From Parapedobacter sp051400755 (GTDB taxonomy: Bacteria; Bacteroidota; Bacteroidia; Sphingobacteriales; Sphingobacteriaceae), in assembly GCF_051400755.1 (NCBI RefSeq), contig NZ_JBLFFL010000003.1, positions 186,001-250,000 of the forward strand: a stretch of DNA of 64,000 nt. The letters run 5' to 3'. Below, piece after piece: positions 16,566 to 26,539 of the stretch (the first letter of the stretch is position 1; each line of letters starts with the position of its first letter). The notes under the pieces are model-generated. The model did not search any database. It saw only the letters and a list, made by a program, of their open reading frames with translations, and was not told where the DNA came from. Both the position numbers and the translations under genes were made by a program.

Positions 16566-17801
16566 ATGAAAACCTGCCGTACAGCTGTAATAACCACATT
16601 TTGCTTTCTTTTTGGGATTACATGCTCCGCAGAAATTGCTTTGCCAGATTCTGCTGAATATAAAAAAATCATGCACATAGCCGAACAGACTGCCGAGCGA
16701 TATGCGCCGGATAAACGGACGGCCATTGTTGAATTGCACGTTTCGGACGATGCCTCGGGTACTTATCAACTCGTCACAACAGAGCCGGACGCCCCCGCGT
16801 ATTTCAATCGTTTATTGGCCGAAAACCGCATTCCCAATACAAAAGTAGCGATAAATTTATTGCCCGACAGCAGTGTAGCGGAGAATGTTGCAGGAATCGT
16901 GAACCTATCCGTTGCCAATCTGCGCGTTGCACCGCGCAATCAGGCCGAGCTGGCTTCTCAGGCGCTGCTGGGCACACCGGTAGATTTGCTTCAAAAGGCG
17001 CATGGCTATTATCGGGTGCGTACACCGGAAGGGTATATCGCTTGGGTAAGTACTTCATCCATCGCCCCGAAGTCCACCCCCCAGCTCGCAGAATGGCAAG
17101 CCGCAAAAAAGGTGATTGTAGTCAACGATTTCGGGCACGCTTATTCGGAACCGGACCAGCAATCGCTCCGGGTGTCCGATTTGGTGATGGGTGATTTGTT
17201 GATGACGACCGGGAAATCCAGGGGATTTACACACGTACAATACCCCGACGGACGAAGCGCATACATCAAAAACGACTTAGTCCGTCCGTTTGACAAATGG
17301 CTTAGCGCCCTGAACCCCGCCGCCGAGAACATCTTAAAGACAGCCAAGACCATGATGGGTCTCCCCTACCTTTGGGGCGGCACCTCGGTAAAGGGTGTCG
17401 ATTGCAGCGGCTTCACCAAAACGGCTTATTACATGAACGGCCTCATCATTCCGCGAGATGCTTCGCAGCAGGTATTGGCCGGTCAACCCGTTGAAATCCT
17501 CACGGCGGATACGTTGGATAGGGAGAAGGCACTTCAGCAACTACAGCCCGCAGATCTGCTCTTTTTTGCATCGGGCAACGGTCGCCGTCCGGATGCGCGC
17601 ATCACGCATGTGGCACTATATCTGGGAAATGGCGAATTTATTCATTCGTCTGGAACGGTGCGGATCAGTAGCATGCTGAAGGGCACGCCCAATTATGACG
17701 ATTTTGAAACACGTACGCTGGTGGCCGCCCGCCGATATATTGGACAGCACACCGAGGGACTTCAACCCATTGCACAACACGACGCCTACACACCAAACTG
17801 A
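16566..17801 (+). CDS. YkfC-like NlpC/P60 endopeptidase with SH3b domains
   Basis: A 411-residue secreted cysteine peptidase. After a signal peptide (to about residue 23) come two bacterial SH3-type segments (about 115-160 and 185-235) and a C-terminal NlpC/P60 domain. The catalytic Cys280 is in GVDCSGFTK and His348 in ARITHVALYLG. The order SH3b-SH3b-NlpC/P60 matches YkfC, a gamma-D-glutamyl-L-diamino acid endopeptidase that cuts murein tri- and tetrapeptides to L-Ala-D-Glu. The next gene, 20 bp on, encodes the epimerase that would use this dipeptide, which strengthens the assignment. It is the first gene of a probable four-gene operon with the epimerase and SusC/SusD. Confidence 0.87.
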   Translation: MKTCRTAVITTFCFLFGITCSAEIALPDSAEYKKIMHIAEQTAERYAPDKRTAIVELHVSDDASGTYQLVTTEPDAPAYFNRLLAENRIPNTKVAINLLPDSSVAENVAGIVNLSVANLRVAPRNQAELASQALLGTPVDLLQKAHGYYRVRTPEGYIAWVSTSSIAPKSTPQLAEWQAAKKVIVVNDFGHAYSEPDQQSLRVSDLVMGDLLMTTGKSRGFTHVQYPDGRSAYIKNDLVRPFDKWLSALNPAAENILKTAKTMMGLPYLWGGTSVKGVDCSGFTKTAYYMNGLIIPRDASQQVLAGQPVEILTADTLDREKALQQLQPADLLFFASGNGRRPDARITHVALYLGNGEFIHSSGTVRISSMLKGTPNYDDFETRTLVAARRYIGQHTEGLQPIAQHDAYTPN

Positions 17802-17821
17802 AAATAACAACCGATTACACC

Positions 17822-18862
17822 ATGATCGTACGTAAAACTGGAAAATTCACCCTTCGCTACCGCCCTTATACCTTGGCGCTTAAGCACGTGTTCACCATTG
17901 CGTCAGGCTCACGCAATACCACTCCGGTAGTCCTTACCGAACTGGAATATGATGGCATCACTGGGTACGGGGAGGCTTCCATGCCACCATATTTGGGCGA
18001 ATCGCATGAAAGTGTGTTGGCTTTTTTGGATCAGGTAGACCTCTCGGGCTTCGCCGATCCGTTTCTAACCGACGATATCCTCGGATACGTAGACGCCATC
18101 GCGCCAAAAAATACGGCGGCCAAGGCCTCCTTGGACATCGCCCTGCACGACCTGCTCGGCAAAATCATGAATCAACCCTGGCACCGGATATGGGGCTATG
18201 ACCCAGCGAAAGCACCCAACACCTCATTCACCATTGGCATCGACACGGCTGAGGTGATACGACAGAAAGTGCGGGAGGCCGATCCGTACAAGATACTGAA
18301 AGTAAAGCTGGGGTTGGACACCGATAAAATGATGATAGACACCATTCGGGAGGTGACAGACAAGCCCCTCTGCGCGGATGTAAACCAAGGGTGGAAGAAA
18401 CGGGAGGAGGCATTGGAAATGGCCCATTGGCTGGCTGACCGGGGTGTCGTTTTCCTGGAGCAACCCATGCCCAAAGAACAACGTGATGACAATGCTTGGC
18501 TAACGGAAAATAGCCCCATTCCCACCGTCGCAGACGAAGCCGTCCAACGATTGGAGGATGTACGCAACGCACATGGTGCCTATAGCGGCATCAACATTAA
18601 ACTCATGAAATGCACCGGCATGCGTGAAGCACATAAAATGGTAGCACTCGCCCGTTCGTTAGACATGAAAGTGATGCTCGGCTGCATGACCGAGACTTCA
18701 TGTGCCATCTCAGCCGCAGCGCAACTTTCGGCCGTTGTCGATTGGGCGGATTTGGACGGTGCATTGCTGACCAGCAACGACGTGTATTGCGGTATGGAAG
18801 TTAGAGATGGGAAAGTGATCCTTCCCGCCAATCCGGGTATCGGCATAACACCTTTATCATAA
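17822..18862 (+). CDS. dipeptide epimerase (L-Ala-D/L-Glu epimerase, YkfB/YcjG-like)
   Basis: A 346-residue enolase-superfamily enzyme of the muconate-lactonizing subgroup. The base pair of lysines is visible as KILKVKLG (Lys160/Lys162) and as NIKLMKCTGM, and the metal ligands lie in CADVNQGW, VFLEQPMP and TVADEAV. It should convert L-Ala-D-Glu to L-Ala-L-Glu so that murein dipeptides can be degraded. No signal peptide is present, so it is cytosolic. It follows the NlpC/P60 gene by 20 bp and precedes susC by 41 bp. Related epimerases accept other dipeptides, so the exact specificity is not certain. Confidence 0.9.
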   Translation: MIVRKTGKFTLRYRPYTLALKHVFTIASGSRNTTPVVLTELEYDGITGYGEASMPPYLGESHESVLAFLDQVDLSGFADPFLTDDILGYVDAIAPKNTAAKASLDIALHDLLGKIMNQPWHRIWGYDPAKAPNTSFTIGIDTAEVIRQKVREADPYKILKVKLGLDTDKMMIDTIREVTDKPLCADVNQGWKKREEALEMAHWLADRGVVFLEQPMPKEQRDDNAWLTENSPIPTVADEAVQRLEDVRNAHGAYSGINIKLMKCTGMREAHKMVALARSLDMKVMLGCMTETSCAISAAAQLSAVVDWADLDGALLTSNDVYCGMEVRDGKVILPANPGIGITPLS

Positions 18863-18903
18863 CGAATAATGAATTGAATTTCTACACTAAAACCAAACAA
18901 CGA

Positions 18904-21900
18904 ATGAAGAAGCGATTACTTTTTACTGCATGGCTGATGTGTTGTGGATTGATTTCCACCGCGTGGGCCAGGCAATCATCCGTCACGGGTAAGGTGACGG
19001 ATGCCTCGGATGGGTCACCACTATCGGGTGTTACCATCACGGTACAAGGCACCAACACCGCTACGGCCACCGATGCCAACGGTAGCTACAGCATCACTGT
19101 ACCGGGCGGTGATGCTACGCTGGTCTTTCAACTCATTGGCTACAGCACCCAGCAACTGCCTGTGGGTAGTAAGAAGGTCATCGATGTCAGTCTCGAATTG
19201 GCCACCAGTGCACTTGATGAGGTAATGGTCGTAGCCTACGGCACGACGACGAGAGGTTCTTTTACGGGCTCCGCGGCGACTGTCGGCGGCGAGGACCTGA
19301 AAGATGCCTCCACCGTCTCTTTTGAAAACGCGCTGTTAGGAAAAATGCCCGGTGTACAGATCACCAACTCGTCCGGACAGGCAGGCGCCGCTCCCAGCAT
19401 CCGCATACGGGGTATCGGCTCCATGAACGCATCCAATGAGCCGCTGTACGTGATCGACGGTGTACCGGTGGTGTCTGGCAGCGGCGGACAGATGGGTGAT
19501 TATCTGTATACTTCCAATAATGTCCTGAACTCGCTGAATCCGGCCGATATTGAATCGGTGACGGTATTGAAGGACGCTGCTGCTGCTTCCTTGTACGGTT
19601 CGCGTGCGGCAAACGGTGTGGTTGTCATCAACACCAAAAGAGGTAAACTCGGCAAACCCACCATTAATCTGCGGTCTTCCGTTGGTTTTACACCCAGCTG
19701 GGCAACGGACAACTATGAAGCTGCAGGCGTGCAGGAGCAGGTCAATATGCTTTATCAGGTGTTCCACGATTATCGCACGTCGGCCGACTGGACGGAAGAG
19801 GAAGCCAACGCGGATGCGTTGAATCGCCTGAACGGCAAATTCAATCAACATGGTTATTATTTCGAAACCGACGGAACCGGCCTATACGAAAACGTGCATA
19901 TCAAAGGCATGACCGATGGATTGGTCAACCGGGAAGGTACTTACTACGACTGGGAAGACAGGCTATTCAGAACCGGCATGTACCAAACCAATGACCTTTC
20001 GTTCAGCGGGGGCACCGAAGACACCAAATACTATACGTCGCTTTCGTACACGAAAGACAAAAACCGCGTGGTACTCAGCGATTATGACCGCCTCGCGGGC
20101 CGTGTAAACCTGTCCCAGAAGGTGGGCAAGCATGTAGAGTTTATTTCCAATGTCAGTGTGTCAAACAATCAACAGGAGGGCTACAACGATACCCGCAACC
20201 TGGGCGGCAACTATTACCTGCAAACACGGAACCTGCTATGGCCACTTTACTGGCCCACCGATTATAAAACAGGGGAACAATTGACCGCCCGATATGGCAG
20301 CTATGGCTATAATGCGGAATATCATGAAAAGGAATGGGACAACAGTTCCAACACCCTTCGGGTATCGGCAAACGAAACCCTGAACGTTCATTTGCTGCCC
20401 GAACTGAACATAAAGTCAGTCTTTTCTTACGAGAACAACGCTATCAAAGACTATATCTACTATAGTGCCAATCACTATAATGGTGCGGCCAGCAATGGGA
20501 CGGTCAATGAAATCAGTACCATCGAAAAGAAACTCGTGTCCTCGACAACCGCCAATTACAGCAAACAATTCGGACTACATGGTTTGAATATCCTGGCAGG
20601 TTTTGAAGCTGAAAAGAACCAGACCGATTTCCAGCGCGCTACAGGGACGAACCTTCCATCAAGTTCACTCCCTTCAGTTGCGACGGCTGGCGAACTCACG
20701 GCCAATGCATACAATTGGGGTTACAACATGATGTCTATCCTCTCCCGGGCAGAATACAATTATGGCCAGAAATATAATGCATCGGCTTCCTACCGCCGGG
20801 ATGGATCGTCACGATTAGGGCCGGAGAATCGTTGGGGCGACTTTTGGTCTGTCGGTGCCGCCTGGACCATCAGCGAGGAATCGTTCATGGAAGATGCAAC
20901 CGTCTTCAGCAACCTGCGATTACGGGCATCTTACGGCATCAACGGTACGCAACCCTCCTCCAACTACGGCTGGAGATCGCTGGTAGGATACACCAACCGA
21001 TATATGGAGAATGCAGGTGGTTCGATCAACTCCTTGGGCAACGAAGACTTGACCTGGGAGACCAGCTATTCCACCAACCTGGCACTGGAATTCGGCCTGT
21101 TCGACAACCGGTTGTATGGCACCGTTGAATATTTCAACCGTGACTCAAAAGACCTGCTTCAAAATGTTCCCATCTCAACGGTCACCGGATTCGGTTCGAT
21201 CCTGCGGAATATCGGGGAGGTAAACAACCGAGGCGTGGAGATTGACCTGGGATATGAGATTCTCCGCGAAGGTGATTGGAAATGGAGTGCTTCCGTCAAT
21301 GGATCGTTTATCAAGAATAAAGTGGTGGCGCTTTATAAGACCGAAGGCGAAGAAGGGAACGGGGACATCATCTGGAGTGACCCCACCGGGGGCGACGCCA
21401 GAGCACAGTTCATTTATCGCGAAGGAGAGTCCATGCTGAGTTTCTATGGATTTGAATGGGCAGGTGTGGATGCCGAAAACGGGCAGAACGTGTGGTACGT
21501 CAATGATCCAAAGAATCCCGACGGAGATTTCCTCTATAACGGCCGGGGCGCGACATACAGCTATTCGGCAGCCCAGCGTATCATACTCGGCTCTGCAATG
21601 CCAACGGTTGCCGGCGGCGTGAATACGGATGTATCCTACAAGGGTCTTTCCTTGGGATTGAATTTCATTTACAAAATCGGGGGCTATCTCTACGATGGCG
21701 CGTTTAAGGATGTGGCGGACGACGGCTACTATTGGGAGCGGATACGTGCACAGTACTATTACGACCATATGTGGACCGAATCCAATCCCAACGGTTCACT
21801 GCCCAAGCTAAGTGGCAACGACCTAACGGATCCGATGCAGCACAGCAGCCGCCAGATGTATGACGCCAGCTTCCTGCGGCTGAAAAATATCAATTTGGCA

Positions 21901-22089
21901 TACGCCATCCCGGCACAGGTAGTGAGCAAAATCGGGGTTGCCAATGCAAGGATTTACTTCAACGGCACAAACCTGCTGACCTTCTCTAAATATAAGATCG
22001 CGGATCCCGAAGTGAATCAATATGGCACGAGGGGTTGGGAGACACCCTACGCAAAAACGTACACGTTTGGTGTCGAGTTTAGTTTTTAA
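18904..22089 (+). CDS. SusC/RagA family TonB-linked outer membrane protein
   Basis: A 1061-residue TonB-dependent porin. In order: signal peptide, carboxypeptidase-regulatory-like domain (from VTGKVTDASDGSPLSGVTI), the SusC signature LDEVMVVAYG (about 104-113), plug domain with LYVIDGVPV (about 181) and KDAAAASLYGSRAANGV (about 230), then a beta-barrel ending in FGVEFSF. With SusD it imports a specific oligomer across the outer membrane using TonB energy. The ATG at 18904 begins a good signal peptide; an in-frame start at 18874 would add ten unlikely residues. Being 41 bp after the dipeptide epimerase, it is probably cotranscribed with it, suggesting peptide or muropeptide cargo. Confidence 0.92.
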   Translation: MKKRLLFTAWLMCCGLISTAWARQSSVTGKVTDASDGSPLSGVTITVQGTNTATATDANGSYSITVPGGDATLVFQLIGYSTQQLPVGSKKVIDVSLELATSALDEVMVVAYGTTTRGSFTGSAATVGGEDLKDASTVSFENALLGKMPGVQITNSSGQAGAAPSIRIRGIGSMNASNEPLYVIDGVPVVSGSGGQMGDYLYTSNNVLNSLNPADIESVTVLKDAAAASLYGSRAANGVVVINTKRGKLGKPTINLRSSVGFTPSWATDNYEAAGVQEQVNMLYQVFHDYRTSADWTEEEANADALNRLNGKFNQHGYYFETDGTGLYENVHIKGMTDGLVNREGTYYDWEDRLFRTGMYQTNDLSFSGGTEDTKYYTSLSYTKDKNRVVLSDYDRLAGRVNLSQKVGKHVEFISNVSVSNNQQEGYNDTRNLGGNYYLQTRNLLWPLYWPTDYKTGEQLTARYGSYGYNAEYHEKEWDNSSNTLRVSANETLNVHLLPELNIKSVFSYENNAIKDYIYYSANHYNGAASNGTVNEISTIEKKLVSSTTANYSKQFGLHGLNILAGFEAEKNQTDFQRATGTNLPSSSLPSVATAGELTANAYNWGYNMMSILSRAEYNYGQKYNASASYRRDGSSRLGPENRWGDFWSVGAAWTISEESFMEDATVFSNLRLRASYGINGTQPSSNYGWRSLVGYTNRYMENAGGSINSLGNEDLTWETSYSTNLALEFGLFDNRLYGTVEYFNRDSKDLLQNVPISTVTGFGSILRNIGEVNNRGVEIDLGYEILREGDWKWSASVNGSFIKNKVVALYKTEGEEGNGDIIWSDPTGGDARAQFIYREGESMLSFYGFEWAGVDAENGQNVWYVNDPKNPDGDFLYNGRGATYSYSAAQRIILGSAMPTVAGGVNTDVSYKGLSLGLNFIYKIGGYLYDGAFKDVADDGYYWERIRAQYYYDHMWTESNPNGSLPKLSGNDLTDPMQHSSRQMYDASFLRLKNINLAYAIPAQVVSKIGVANARIYFNGTNLLTFSKYKIADPEVNQYGTRGWETPYAKTYTFGVEFSF

Positions 22090-22107
22090 CGATTAAAAAG
22101 TATTCCA

Positions 22108-23562
22108 ATGAAAACAATAAATAAGCTATGGATAGCGCTTTTGGTGGTTATCTGTTGGTCCTGTGAAGGCTTCCTTGACGTGGCACCCAGCGATTCCGGA
22201 GATTCCAAAACATCCATAAAAACAGCAGCAGACGCCCAAGTGATGATCAACGGCGTCATGCGGGGAATGAGCAACTCAAACTATTACGGACGGAATTTTG
22301 TCATGTACGGCGATACGAAGGGCGGAGACATGACCATTTTCTCGCAGGGCCGGGGATTGGACGCGCTCTACACGTTCAATCATACGGCTTCTTCCAACAA
22401 CTACAGCGGTTTCTGGACCCAACTATATGATGGCATCCTCCAGATCAACAATCTGCTGGAAAATATCGAGGCGATAGAAGCTACAGGAACCAATGAGGAT
22501 TTCAGCAACCACAAGGGGCAGGCCCTGACCGCTCGGGCGATGATCTATTTTGACTTGGTTCGTCTTTATGGAAAGGCTTACACCGATGACCCGACAGCAT
22601 ACGGCGTGCCCAATGTAACGACCACGCTCGAAGCTTCCGCCCAGCCCTTGCGTGCCACCGTTGAAGAAAACTACGCCCAGATCTTGAGCGATCTAGCATC
22701 GGCGGCTCCCCTGTTGCCTAAAGCCAAAAACAATGGCTACCTGAACTATTATGCCAACAAAGCACTGCAAGCGCGGGTAAATCTGTATATGGGCAATTAC
22801 GCGGCGGCGCTCAGCGCTGCGGAAGAGATCATCAATGACGAAGTATATGAATTGTACACCAATGATGCCTGGGTTGATTCGTGGAAGTCACAGTTCGGCT
22901 CCGAGTCCATATTCGAGTTGGGTATCTTCCCCAACGAAGGCGACCTGGGAAGTGCATCTTTGGGCTTTTACCTGAGGCGCAGGGCGCACGGTGCTTCCAC
23001 TGCCGCCGGATGGTTTATGGCCAGCGACTACTACCTTGAGCGCTTGGGTGACGACGAAGAAGATGTGCGCTGGGGCGTGATGGCTCAAGATGAATCAACC
23101 GATCCACACCTAGGCGCATGCTACAAATACAGCGGCAGTGTAGCTTTGGAAGGCGATGGCAAATCCACTGCATCAGCGGTAAACATTAAAGTGATCCGCT
23201 TATCTGAAATATACCTCATCGCTGCGGAGGCCGCATTGCCAACCGATCCCTCGAAAGCTGCGGATTACCTGAATGAGATCCGCAAACGATCGCCCAACCT
23301 GGCTCCAGCCACCGCGGCGACTGTGAGTGTGGATATGATCCTCGATGAACGGAGTAAAGAATTATTTGCCGAAGGGCATCGCTTTTTCGACATGATCCGC
23401 TTGGATCAGGAGATTACCTTCAATGATGAATTTGCGGGGATAACGCCTCCTTCACGACCCAAAACCATCAACAGGGGTTTTTATAAGACCATCCTGCCGA
23501 TTTCACAAGATGAGATCAACGCCAACCCGGGGATTGAGGACCAACAGAATCCTGAATATTAG
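22108..23562 (+). CDS. SusD/RagB family nutrient-binding outer membrane lipoprotein
   Basis: A 484-residue SusD-type lipoprotein that caps the SusC barrel on the cell surface. The signal peptide ends at a lipobox (VICWSC) with Cys19 followed by EGFLDVAP, a typical SusD N-terminus. The helical TPR core is seen in AQVMINGVMRGM and ALTARAMIYFDLVRLYG, and the C-terminal RagB region in ILDERSKELFAEGHRFFDMIRL and ILPISQDEINANPGIE. It begins 18 bp after susC and ends 29 bp before a strong terminator, so it closes the operon that starts with the YkfC-like gene. Confidence 0.92.
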   Translation: MKTINKLWIALLVVICWSCEGFLDVAPSDSGDSKTSIKTAADAQVMINGVMRGMSNSNYYGRNFVMYGDTKGGDMTIFSQGRGLDALYTFNHTASSNNYSGFWTQLYDGILQINNLLENIEAIEATGTNEDFSNHKGQALTARAMIYFDLVRLYGKAYTDDPTAYGVPNVTTTLEASAQPLRATVEENYAQILSDLASAAPLLPKAKNNGYLNYYANKALQARVNLYMGNYAAALSAAEEIINDEVYELYTNDAWVDSWKSQFGSESIFELGIFPNEGDLGSASLGFYLRRRAHGASTAAGWFMASDYYLERLGDDEEDVRWGVMAQDESTDPHLGACYKYSGSVALEGDGKSTASAVNIKVIRLSEIYLIAAEAALPTDPSKAADYLNEIRKRSPNLAPATAATVSVDMILDERSKELFAEGHRFFDMIRLDQEITFNDEFAGITPPSRPKTINRGFYKTILPISQDEINANPGIEDQQNPEY

Positions 23563-23591
23563 ACAAAGCAAGATTACATACGGGATAAACC

Positions 23592-23629
23592 AAACAGGGC
23601 TGCCGATTCGCTCGGCAGCCCTGTTTTTT
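23592..23629 (+). terminator. strong, probably bidirectional terminator after susD
   Basis: A perfect 15-bp stem (left arm 23592-23606, right arm 23612-23626, core CAGGGCTGCCG/CGGCAGCCCTG) closes on the loop TTCGC and runs into TTTTTT. The A-rich left foot gives a short T run on the other strand, so it can also stop the convergent oxidoreductase operon that ends at 23648. Confidence 0.93.
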
Positions 23630-23647
23630 CTTGTAAGTTATGTGTAT

Positions 23648-25039
23648 TTAAGGGACTTCAACCGTCTCTGCCTCGTCTAATGCCTTCGTGGTGAGATAAT
23701 ATTTGGCAATCATATTTGGCACCTCCCATTCGGGCATGGTTCCCGACTGGAGGAATCCAAGGTATTTCTCGGTCACCTGGGCAAAATGATCTTCGTGTGT
23801 GGTGACGAGCGATGGGTCTACCGTGATTCGGTAGCGCCCTTCGCCTACCTGCTCAAAAGCCAGACCAGCATAGGTGCTACTCAGCGCTTCAATGGCTTTT
23901 TTAAGTGTGCTTTCAAAGGTTTGTACGTCCCGCTCTCCCGTAGATTCTACATACAATACGGGTTTGTATTGCTCCTCCTCACCCTGCCGGATGATCAGAT
24001 TAGCAAATTTTCCGCGCATGATGGAATAATGGGTATCTCCGGCGCCCTGTGGCGCCTGGAAATTCCAGATAACGGATACCTTGGCATGAACACCCTTCAA
24101 CGTATAGTTGATTTCACCGTTGGAAAAGACGGCCAAGTTGCCCGTGCCATCCACTGCGCCCGACAAAAATGAGGGCACCGCTTTCAGTCCCGTCGAGCGG
24201 GCAAACTGCTCAGGGGTGACGATAGTCGACCACCGTTTAGCTCCTATCAGCGCTATATCCTGCTTATAGTCAATTGTCTGATCAGGAAAACTCTCCCATT
24301 GTACCAGGTCTACCAAATGTGTAGTCACATCGACCAATCCCTCCCCTTGCTGCTTGGTATCATAAAACCATGCCGGCCGTATCAAGGGCTTGCCGGAGAC
24401 CTCCTTGAAAAAATGATGTACACTTTCTTTGGTAATGGCCGGTGTATCGGGACTGCCCGTCACCAATCCGCCAAAGAAATCGGCTTCTTGTGACAGCGCT
24501 TTCTGAAGCATGGTATTGATCTCATACCGCTCGGTCATGATGTCATAAAGCAAGACGCCGTTTTTCGACGCGTTGGCAAATGCCTGCTGCAATTTTGAAA
24601 AACCGTCCTGATTGATGGCCATTGGCTTATCGGCTAATACGTGCAGTCCAGCATCGATTGACTGCGTGATGTAGTCGATCTTATGCTGATTATTGCCCGC
24701 CAACACCACCACATTGCCTTTTCGCTCCGCCAGCATTTTCTCAAGAAAGTCGTCCCCTTGATATACGACCTCTTCCCAGCGAGTAGGACTGTCCGCACGG
24801 GCGTTATATTGGTCGATTAGCGCCAAGTGAGCATCGAGCTCCGAGCCCTCCGGGGCATAGACGTGCACCACGCTATCCACTTCCGGATACATGGATTTCT
24901 GTACCAGCGCGGCATGGAAGTGCCCCGGCGCCACGGTAATCAACCGGATATCCTTTTGTTGCATATTCCTCTGTTGCGGCTGGCATGCAGCAAAGCACCC
25001 AACCGCCAGCAAACCAATCAGTCCTATTTGTCTGTTCAT
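23648..25039 (-). CDS. lipoprotein Gfo/Idh/MocA family oxidoreductase
   Basis: A 463-residue NAD(P)-dependent oxidoreductase with a lipoprotein signal (GLLAVGCFAAC, Cys at about residue 19). The Rossmann region is recognisable, with HVLADKPMAIN as the family EKP-type motif, followed by a C-terminal part resembling the putative oxidoreductase C-terminal domain seen in Bacteroidota. It is predicted to be periplasmic and membrane-tethered. Together with the next Gfo/Idh/MocA protein, ThuA and the DUF6807 protein it forms a four-gene - strand operon; such sets are linked to oxidation or keto-sugar handling of glycosides. The substrate cannot be read from the sequence. It is the last gene of the operon and shares the terminator with susD. 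Confidence 0.82.
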   Translation of the reverse strand: MNRQIGLIGLLAVGCFAACQPQQRNMQQKDIRLITVAPGHFHAALVQKSMYPEVDSVVHVYAPEGSELDAHLALIDQYNARADSPTRWEEVVYQGDDFLEKMLAERKGNVVVLAGNNQHKIDYITQSIDAGLHVLADKPMAINQDGFSKLQQAFANASKNGVLLYDIMTERYEINTMLQKALSQEADFFGGLVTGSPDTPAITKESVHHFFKEVSGKPLIRPAWFYDTKQQGEGLVDVTTHLVDLVQWESFPDQTIDYKQDIALIGAKRWSTIVTPEQFARSTGLKAVPSFLSGAVDGTGNLAVFSNGEINYTLKGVHAKVSVIWNFQAPQGAGDTHYSIMRGKFANLIIRQGEEEQYKPVLYVESTGERDVQTFESTLKKAIEALSSTYAGLAFEQVGEGRYRITVDPSLVTTHEDHFAQVTEKYLGFLQSGTMPEWEVPNMIAKYYLTTKALDEAETVEVP

Positions 25040-25091
25040 TCAATTTACGCTATAATCTCAACACCACCGATCACCCCATCACGACCAACAA

Positions 25092-26522
25092 TTATCCCTT
25101 GACATACCCCGTACCATAGGGAAAACGCTGCGGCCGCGATAATAGTGCATTTGCTTCGCGGTCTCCAATGAATTTTTCGCGTTTTGCATTCCAACGCAGC
25201 CGGCGGCCGAGCTTCAAGGCGGCATGAGCGACGAGACAGGCCGATCCTGAGCGGTGCGCTATTTCGACATGGCTGATGGTCTGTTTGCCATCGCGTATGC
25301 ATTCCAACCAATTGGTGTGCTGCTCGGGGCTTTCATAAAGCTTGATTTCATTGTCGCCGATGACCGATTGCAAGATCTTGGGATCGCTCGCCTTGAACGC
25401 CTCATTAGCCTCTCCGCCCGCCGCGCCGGGGTCAGATGCGGTGACGCCCACGTTTCCACGCGACACAAAGATCCAGCCTTCTGTTCCTTCAAAGCGCACA
25501 CCATTGGGGTTTGCACCGCTGATTTGCATGACCACATCGTTGGGGTACAGCATTTCCACTTCGAAATCACCGTGCACGTTCCATAGGCCGGAGGTGGGGA
25601 AGGTGGCCCTGCCCTCGGCTTCCAGTGGCCCGATCAGTTCGGCATCCAACCCCCAATGGGCAATATCAATATGATGCGAACCCCACCCCGTGATCATGCC
25701 CGCACCGAACTGTTCGCAGCGCAGCCAACCCGGGCGATCATAAATATCCGTCTGGGAATGTACGCGGTCCAATGTATAAGGAACCAACGGCGTAGATCCC
25801 AACCAACGGTCATAATCGAGGTTTTCCGGCACCGGCATCTCTGCCGGATTGCCACCCGCTGGGTCGCCCGGGAGCCCAATGACAACCCGTTTGATAATGC
25901 CGATACGGCCGTTGCGCACCAGTTCGCAGGTACGCTTGAATTGAGGCCAGGGATTCATGGATCGTTGCTGGCTTCCCAGCTGAAACACGATGCCTTTGCG
26001 GGATACGGCATCGGCCATCATGCGCCCTTCTTTAATTGTGAGCGCCGTGGGCTTTTGCAAATAAACGTGTTTGCCCGCTATCGCCGCTTCCATGGCCGGT
26101 TGAGCGTGCCAGTGGTCGGGCGTACTGATCACTACTGCATCCAGGTCTTTGCTGGCGATCAGCTCGCGGTAATCGCCATATGTTTTGACATCAACGGGTG
26201 ATTTTCCCCCGTTTTTTTTCGCCATTTGCTCTTCCAACCATATTTTACCTGCGGCCGCCCGATTGCGGTCTACATCGGCGACGCCCACTATCTGCACGTA
26301 ATCATGTTTCAGTACTTCGGGCAGGTCATGCGACTTGGCGATCCGGCCAAAGCCGATTTGGCCGACATTGATGCGGTTGCTCGGTGCATTCTTTCCAAAT
26401 ACCGATGCGGGCACGATGGTAGGGAAGACCGATGCCGCCATTAGCAGTGCCGATCCCCCGGCCGTCTTCTTAATGAAATCCCTTCTGTTCAGTTGGTTAC
26501 CTTGTTTGTCCATTTCGTTCAT
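25092..26522 (-). CDS. Tat-exported Gfo/Idh/MocA family oxidoreductase
   Basis: A 476-residue oxidoreductase with a twin-arginine signal (NRRDFIKKTAGGSALLMAAS). The NAD-binding region begins at NVGQIGFGRIAKSHDLPEVL and the family motif is KHVYLQKPTALT, with the Lys-Pro pair expected near the nicotinamide. The C-terminal domain contains GWGSHHIDIAHWGLDAE, typical of Bacteroidota periplasmic members. Tat export lets it fold with its cofactor before secretion. ATG codons at 26522 and 26513 are both possible. It sits between the ThuA gene (17 bp) and the lipoprotein oxidoreductase (52 bp), so the two related enzymes may act as a pair on the same sugar. Confidence 0.87.
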   Translation of the reverse strand: MNEMDKQGNQLNRRDFIKKTAGGSALLMAASVFPTIVPASVFGKNAPSNRINVGQIGFGRIAKSHDLPEVLKHDYVQIVGVADVDRNRAAAGKIWLEEQMAKKNGGKSPVDVKTYGDYRELIASKDLDAVVISTPDHWHAQPAMEAAIAGKHVYLQKPTALTIKEGRMMADAVSRKGIVFQLGSQQRSMNPWPQFKRTCELVRNGRIGIIKRVVIGLPGDPAGGNPAEMPVPENLDYDRWLGSTPLVPYTLDRVHSQTDIYDRPGWLRCEQFGAGMITGWGSHHIDIAHWGLDAELIGPLEAEGRATFPTSGLWNVHGDFEVEMLYPNDVVMQISGANPNGVRFEGTEGWIFVSRGNVGVTASDPGAAGGEANEAFKASDPKILQSVIGDNEIKLYESPEQHTNWLECIRDGKQTISHVEIAHRSGSACLVAHAALKLGRRLRWNAKREKFIGDREANALLSRPQRFPYGTGYVKG

Positions 26523-26539
26523 AATTGATAAAAATCAGA